Assembly (NCBI RefSeq): GCF_001659605.2
Contig: NC_035162.2
Location: forward strand, 5,909,248 to 5,973,247
Origin: Manihot esculenta
Lineage: Eukaryota > Streptophyta > Magnoliopsida > Malpighiales > Euphorbiaceae
Direction of reading: 5' to 3'
DNA: 64,000 nucleotides
Part shown: positions 58,966-64,000 of the stretch, one piece after another
Numbering within the stretch: the first letter of the stretch is position 1
Layout: each line of letters starts with the position of its first letter
Made by a program: the position numbers and the translations under genes
The notes under the pieces: generated by a model
What the model saw: only the letters and a program-made list of their open reading frames with translations
Databases searched by the model: none
Told to the model about the DNA's origin: nothing

Positions 58966-61900
58966 TTATTTTAAATTTGTTAATACATTTTTTAAAATAT
59001 AAAAATTAAGTTATTAATAATGGTATACACAGCAACATTTTTTTCGTAAATCAGCGCAATATTTGATGTGTAGCTTAATTTTGCTACCAAAATTGAGATG
59101 GGAAAACGGCAACGTTTCAATGGCAACGGCAGCTTGAACTTTATATAAGCATATGGGTCCAACACCAACGGCTGGTACCAGCATCAGCATGCTTTAAAAG
59201 CAATATTAGGACGTTAGTAATACTGAATTCCAGTGGAATCTGTAAAAGTCGTTTTAAGTTTTGTGAATTGGACATATATTTTTCATATTTTTTAATTTAT
59301 TAATTTATAATAGGAATTTTATTTTTCAAAAAAAATTTATAAAATTACTTAATATCTTAATTTTTTTTAAAATAAAAAATTTTAAATAAAAAATAATTTT
59401 CTTATTTTAAATGAACTGTGAAAGCTCTGATGCCATTGCTGCTGATGCCGTGTATTTAGACTATTCAAACTCATTACAATTATTTTCATTTTTCTCATGT
59501 TTCTAAATATTTTATTTCTAGGCATCGTATTCAGTTTTCATTCATATTTTAATTCATAAAACTTTCAAGAGCATAATTTTTTTTCACATTTTAAATTCTT
59601 AATTTCATACAATAAAGTCAGTTTAATAATTATTAAATCAAATTTTTACATATAAATATATATGCTCGAAAAACCGTATAATTGATTTAATTTTTTTTTT
59701 TTAAATCTCATTAATTGTATATGTTACGTTAAACATTATAAAATTTTCAATATAATAATTATGTACAATAATTATATATTAATAATTAAATTGCTTTATA
59801 TACAATAACAGTGTCGCAACTTTTCTCACAAATTTGCACATGTAACAAAGACGAGATGAGAAGAAAATACAATTCTCTTATTTATTTGGTCACTTTTAAA
59901 AAAAAAAAAACACGCAAAAATCTCAAAATTATAAATTTGCAGAGTAATTAATAAATAAATTAAAACATGTATAATATACACTGAAGACTTGGACAAAGCA
60001 GGCCAATAAAAGATGAGAGTGAGATGTTGGCTGAAGTCAACCGTATGCATCGGTGGCACATGGGTATAGCCGTGTGCCACATGGATTTAATTTCTTCTAA
60101 CATAAATTTGCCTACCACTAAACGACAAACCAAAACTCAACTTCAAAATGTATGCTAATTAAGGTTCCTTTAGTTTAAAAAATATTTTTTACGAAAATAA
60201 CTCTTTTGTTATTTAATTGTAATATTAAAATAAATAATATTAATGAAGCTCATGTATAAACAATTAATTGTGTTAAACAATTATGAAAATTTTAAAAACT
60301 ACTTATTCATTAATCCTTTAAAAATAGTTTAATTTATTAATTAATAAAATATTTTTTAATATTGCTAAAATTAAATTAATAACGTGATCGAAATGAATTT
60401 ATTCTGCAATTGATTCAATGAAACTGTGTTATGATTAGTTCAATAAAACAATTATGATTGAATCACTTGCAAAATAGAGTGAGATAGTTGGTACTTATAC
60501 TAATTATTTCGACATTCAAATTAATAAGTTGAAAATAATGAGCTCATCGCTCAAATTAGTAAATTAAAAATAATGACAAGTATAATTTTATTGGTGTGAG
60601 AGAATATCATATATTTTTTTATATGATCATTCATCTATTATACTATAAGAAAATTTAGATAAATATAATATTTTTTAATAATTTGGTGATGATGTGGCCA
60701 GTTTATTAATAAAAAGTTTTTACATGTTAATTTATCAAAAATTTTATGATAGTCAGAATAAAAGAGTTTATTGAATTATAACCGTTAACAATGACTTTCA
60801 TGTAGAGTCTGACTTCCATATAGAGTCTGACTTCCATGTAGAGTCTCACTTTAAAATTGAAAGAGTGAGTCTGTGCAACTTGATATCGATAAGGAGCGTT
60901 CGAATCTTTTTTCATATGGGTGAAACCGTATATAAATTTATCATATCTTTACTATTTGATTCTATTTTATATTAACAACTCACTATTTTTAGGCGAATTT
61001 TATTTAGCATCACTTTTATTTATTATTATTTAATTATTATAAATAAAAAAATATGAAATTTTTTTTATAGAATTTGTTTTGTAAACAAATGGAACTAAAA
61101 GACCTTTTTTATATTTTTTAAAAGGGGTTTTTAGTTTTTTTTATTAGTCTTATTATCAATGAGATACACATTTTGAAAAATAATACAGTTGAATTAAAGC
61201 TGCAAAATGATTTCTTGAAAAAAACTATAATTTTACCAAATCAGTAAGTAAGTTGCGATCCATTTTACCTAATTAACATTATTCTCTTATGCTAATAGAA
61301 ATTAAAGATTTAATTATCAATTTATTCCATTTCAAAAAAAAATTATCAATTTATTAGTCAGATTATGCATCTCCTTATATAATAAATTATAAATAATGTT
61401 TTCTGATGTAAAGTCAGTCTGCCGAAATGTAATATGAAAGCCAATACTTAATAAAATAAACAAATGTAAGTCGAAGCTTCTTCCGTTGCCCAAGCAAAAT
61501 ACAGACTTTTTCTTTGGTATATAATCTTTTTAGTGTTTTTAAAATTGAGAAAAATTATTAATTTTTTTATAATTAATTTTATCGAAATTTAAACTCGATA
61601 TATCTAAAATATATTTTATTTATTTATTTGCTTCTCCAATCAAACTAAGGCCAGCTCAGCTCATGCACAACAATAAAAATATAATGTTCATATTCACAAA
61701 AAGTCTCCCTTCCATTATTGTTTTCTCACACAATTTCAACTACTTTTATTATTTCCTAAGGTTAAAGTCTTCCTTTCATTTTCTAATTTTCTAATTAATA
61801 TAACTAGATGTGGAGATAATTGAAAAACATGTGGAAATTATTGATAATAATTAAGCATATTTTTATTTTTAAAAATTATGCATGATTGTATTATTTTTAA

Positions 61901-64000
61901 ATAAAATAAATGGTTGCAAATGGGGCTAAATTTATATTAAAAAAAAAAAGTGAATAAATATAACTAGGTTTTGCTCAATATATAATAATTAGTTGAGACA
62001 AAAATATTTTAAACTAGACCATTCAATAATTAATTAATTTCATATAAATGGAGAGTGAAAATTTCAAAAATGAAAGTGAATACTCATAATTAATACACAC
62101 AGAATTAGTTCTTACTATTATATAGAAGAAAAGGTCGAAACTCAACGCCGTAGAGGAAGAAGAAGACGAAGTCATCCCTTGAAAAATGAGTGTGAATATA
62201 TAAATAATAATTATTTTATTATATTTCTCAATCTCCATTTATTTACCTAAAAAAAAAAAAAATCACATATAGGTTGTTATATGTCGGCCAAAATCAGTCG
62301 CTTTCTTTGAAATTTGCAAGCCTGTACTTAAATCATTATTTTTAAAATTTTATCTAGAATATTTTTTTTTTTTTTAAAGAGAAAAAATCGAAGAGGAAAT
62401 GAATGTGCCAGTTTGAAAAGATTTCATGTTTTTTTTGTAAATTCTTCTTTTAAAATTTATAGATTAATATTTTAAATTTTTCTGGCCAATTAATGAGTGC
62501 CATGTAGTCAACTACCTAAGGTTATTATTGGCATTAATTTAAAATATATTCCGAATTATAATAAATATTCACTATAAAATTATTTTATTGATTTTTAATT
62601 AATTTTGAGTTGATTAAGACCGTTAGGCTTAATCCAATAACTCATTACTGATATGCTCACATAACCACCTGATAATCAAGGCCACTATTGTATTTCAGAC
62701 AACTGGAACTTCCTCAAACCACAAAATGAGGTCCAACTAATCAGGGAAATTTAATAATTAATTTTTATAATATAAAAAAATATTAATTAATCTTTTGATC
62801 AATATAAATTTTTGCCGGTTATATTATCGACTCCATCTTAACATATCAAATCAAACCAGTTTTACTTTTGAATTATAACTTTTTTAAAGCACTCAAATTT
62901 GATGGTGTATCAATAAATAGTTCATCAAAATTCAAACACAATGAGAGAACACAAATCAAATCCCTCTTTCTAATTAAGCTAATCCATCAAGTTCTAATCA
63001 TAACATTTGTTGTAACTGATGTTGACCAAGGATTCGCATCCTAGTAAGAAGAATATTCTTTTATTTGGAAAAAGGAAAAATGTTGGAATATTTGTTTTAT
63101 AATATAAAAGGTATATAATTGAAATTTAATATTTTTTATTCTAAAAATTTCAATTATAAGAAAAGAAAAAGTTGTCACCATTGATCATGGCATGCAAGAG
63201 AAGAATCCCCACAAGTCTGCATGCTACCAAAAACAATGGGATTTGGGCAACCAATATATGTTGGATGAGACAAATATGAGAATGGGAACTAGATTTTCCC
63301 CTCACATAATTAAACTAAGCTGAAAATAAAAGCCAAGAACATGCCATCTCCCATTTGGTTTTGGTATTGTTTTTGGGTGGGTATCCACAAAAGAAAGAGA
63401 TATTGCATCCATGGAGGGGGCAATTTGCTGTTCCTTTGGCTTGCATCACTTCATATCCACTACCCTCAATATGATACTTTATTTCAAAAAAAAAAAAACA
63501 ATATTGTACTTTATTTTTTTTCCCCATAACTTTTCTTGCTTGTACTTATGTAATGATCATAATAAGATGTCTTCATTTTCTCTGTTGTAAGTAGTGGACC
63601 TAGTTGGTTGATTCACCTTTACTTTTCCCTTTTAAGTAATATGAAATTTTAATTCAAAATCCAATTATGTCTATTTTTTTTTAATTGAAATTTCTTTTAT
63701 AATAAAAATTAAAGATTTGTGTTTGTGAATGGGACCACTGCAAAAGCAAACAAGTGCATCTAAGGTTTTGGTGAATTGGGGCAGTTGTAGGATTTTTCAA
63801 TTATTTTTTGTGAATATTGTGAATTAGCATCTAATGTTTGCATGCAATATCATATGAAGCAGCCGTCCGAAGAAACAGGGATTTTATATTGATTTGTTAG
63901 TTTAAATAATTAATAAATTAATTATTATAAATTTAGTTAAATACGTCAATTGATCGTTGATGTGCTCTCCACTTACATTATAAAATATATGATTTTTTAT
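58966..64000. other. AT-rich intergenic region, no gene seen
   Basis: Low-complexity AT sequence with many poly-A/T runs. An 18-bp unit (GAGTCTGACTTCCATRTA) occurs three times at 60797-60850. The surrounding 60500-60950 may be the remnant of an old LTR. 63000-63530 is less AT-biased but has no recognisable domain. Confidence 0.5.
60797..60850. repeat. 18-bp tandem repeat, three units
   Basis: TGTAGAGTCTGACTTCCA-like units occur back to back with one or two substitutions per unit. Confidence 0.85.

Noticed and set aside
60500..60950. Old Copia LTR remnant
   Set aside because: Some LTR-like wording (GTGTGAGAGAATATCATAT) but no paired repeat, primer site or coding trace.

Overview
This is nuclear DNA of a flowering plant. 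Intergenic sequence is AT-rich, genes have GT-AG introns, and three ordinary host genes of eudicot type are visible. Most of the remaining recognisable sequence is LTR retrotransposons of plant-only Gypsy lineages. The LTR repertoire and gene content would fit a woody eudicot such as a Euphorbiaceae species (cassava or rubber tree), but that is only an inference.

Layout. 1-975 is GC-rich repeat debris, starting with a perfect 167-bp inverted repeat. 1589-1768 is an exon-like fragment. 3251-6667 is a truncated, internally rearranged Tat-lineage Gypsy copy with a 101-bp minisatellite and one LTR. Host genes, all on the minus strand, are an LRR receptor-like kinase (7935-10141, 2 exons, 635 aa), a plasmodesmata-located/DUF26 membrane protein (17070-18107, 3 exons, 285 aa) and a Nudix hydrolase (20128-21176, 5 exons, 192 aa). 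I derived their exon junctions from splice signals and reading phase.

23137-58960 is one retrotransposon nest. The outer element (T) is a Tat-lineage Gypsy with 458-bp LTRs, 5-bp target duplications (GTTGT) and three LTR differences. It carries Gag-Pol on the plus strand. Downstream, on the minus strand, it carries a three-exon gene with an open frame of 961 codons. That gene has an N-terminal region like the 'putative gypsy type transposon' domain, a Ser-rich basic middle and a long coiled coil.

T is broken twice. A Tekay-type chromovirus (D, 26495-36840, minus strand, 2,770-bp LTRs, duplication CACCA) sits inside the reverse transcriptase. A solo-LTR-like element (C, 43827-55544) sits inside exon 1 of the antisense gene. 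C is itself split by a full-length element (B, 45206-54589, 2,548-bp LTRs, duplication AAGGC) whose Gag is open but whose Pol is decayed. Removing the insertions gives T a length of about 13.75 kb.

The most interesting points are: (i) the antisense spliced gene of T; (ii) a three-exon splice-site layout and arrays of GCCGCC motifs shared by the otherwise diverged LTRs of B and C; (iii) element B, apparently mobilised recently although its pol is dead; (iv) single C-to-T type nonsense codons as the only visible coding lesions, apart from the insertion in T, in T and D. 58966-64000 is AT-rich sequence in which I see no gene.
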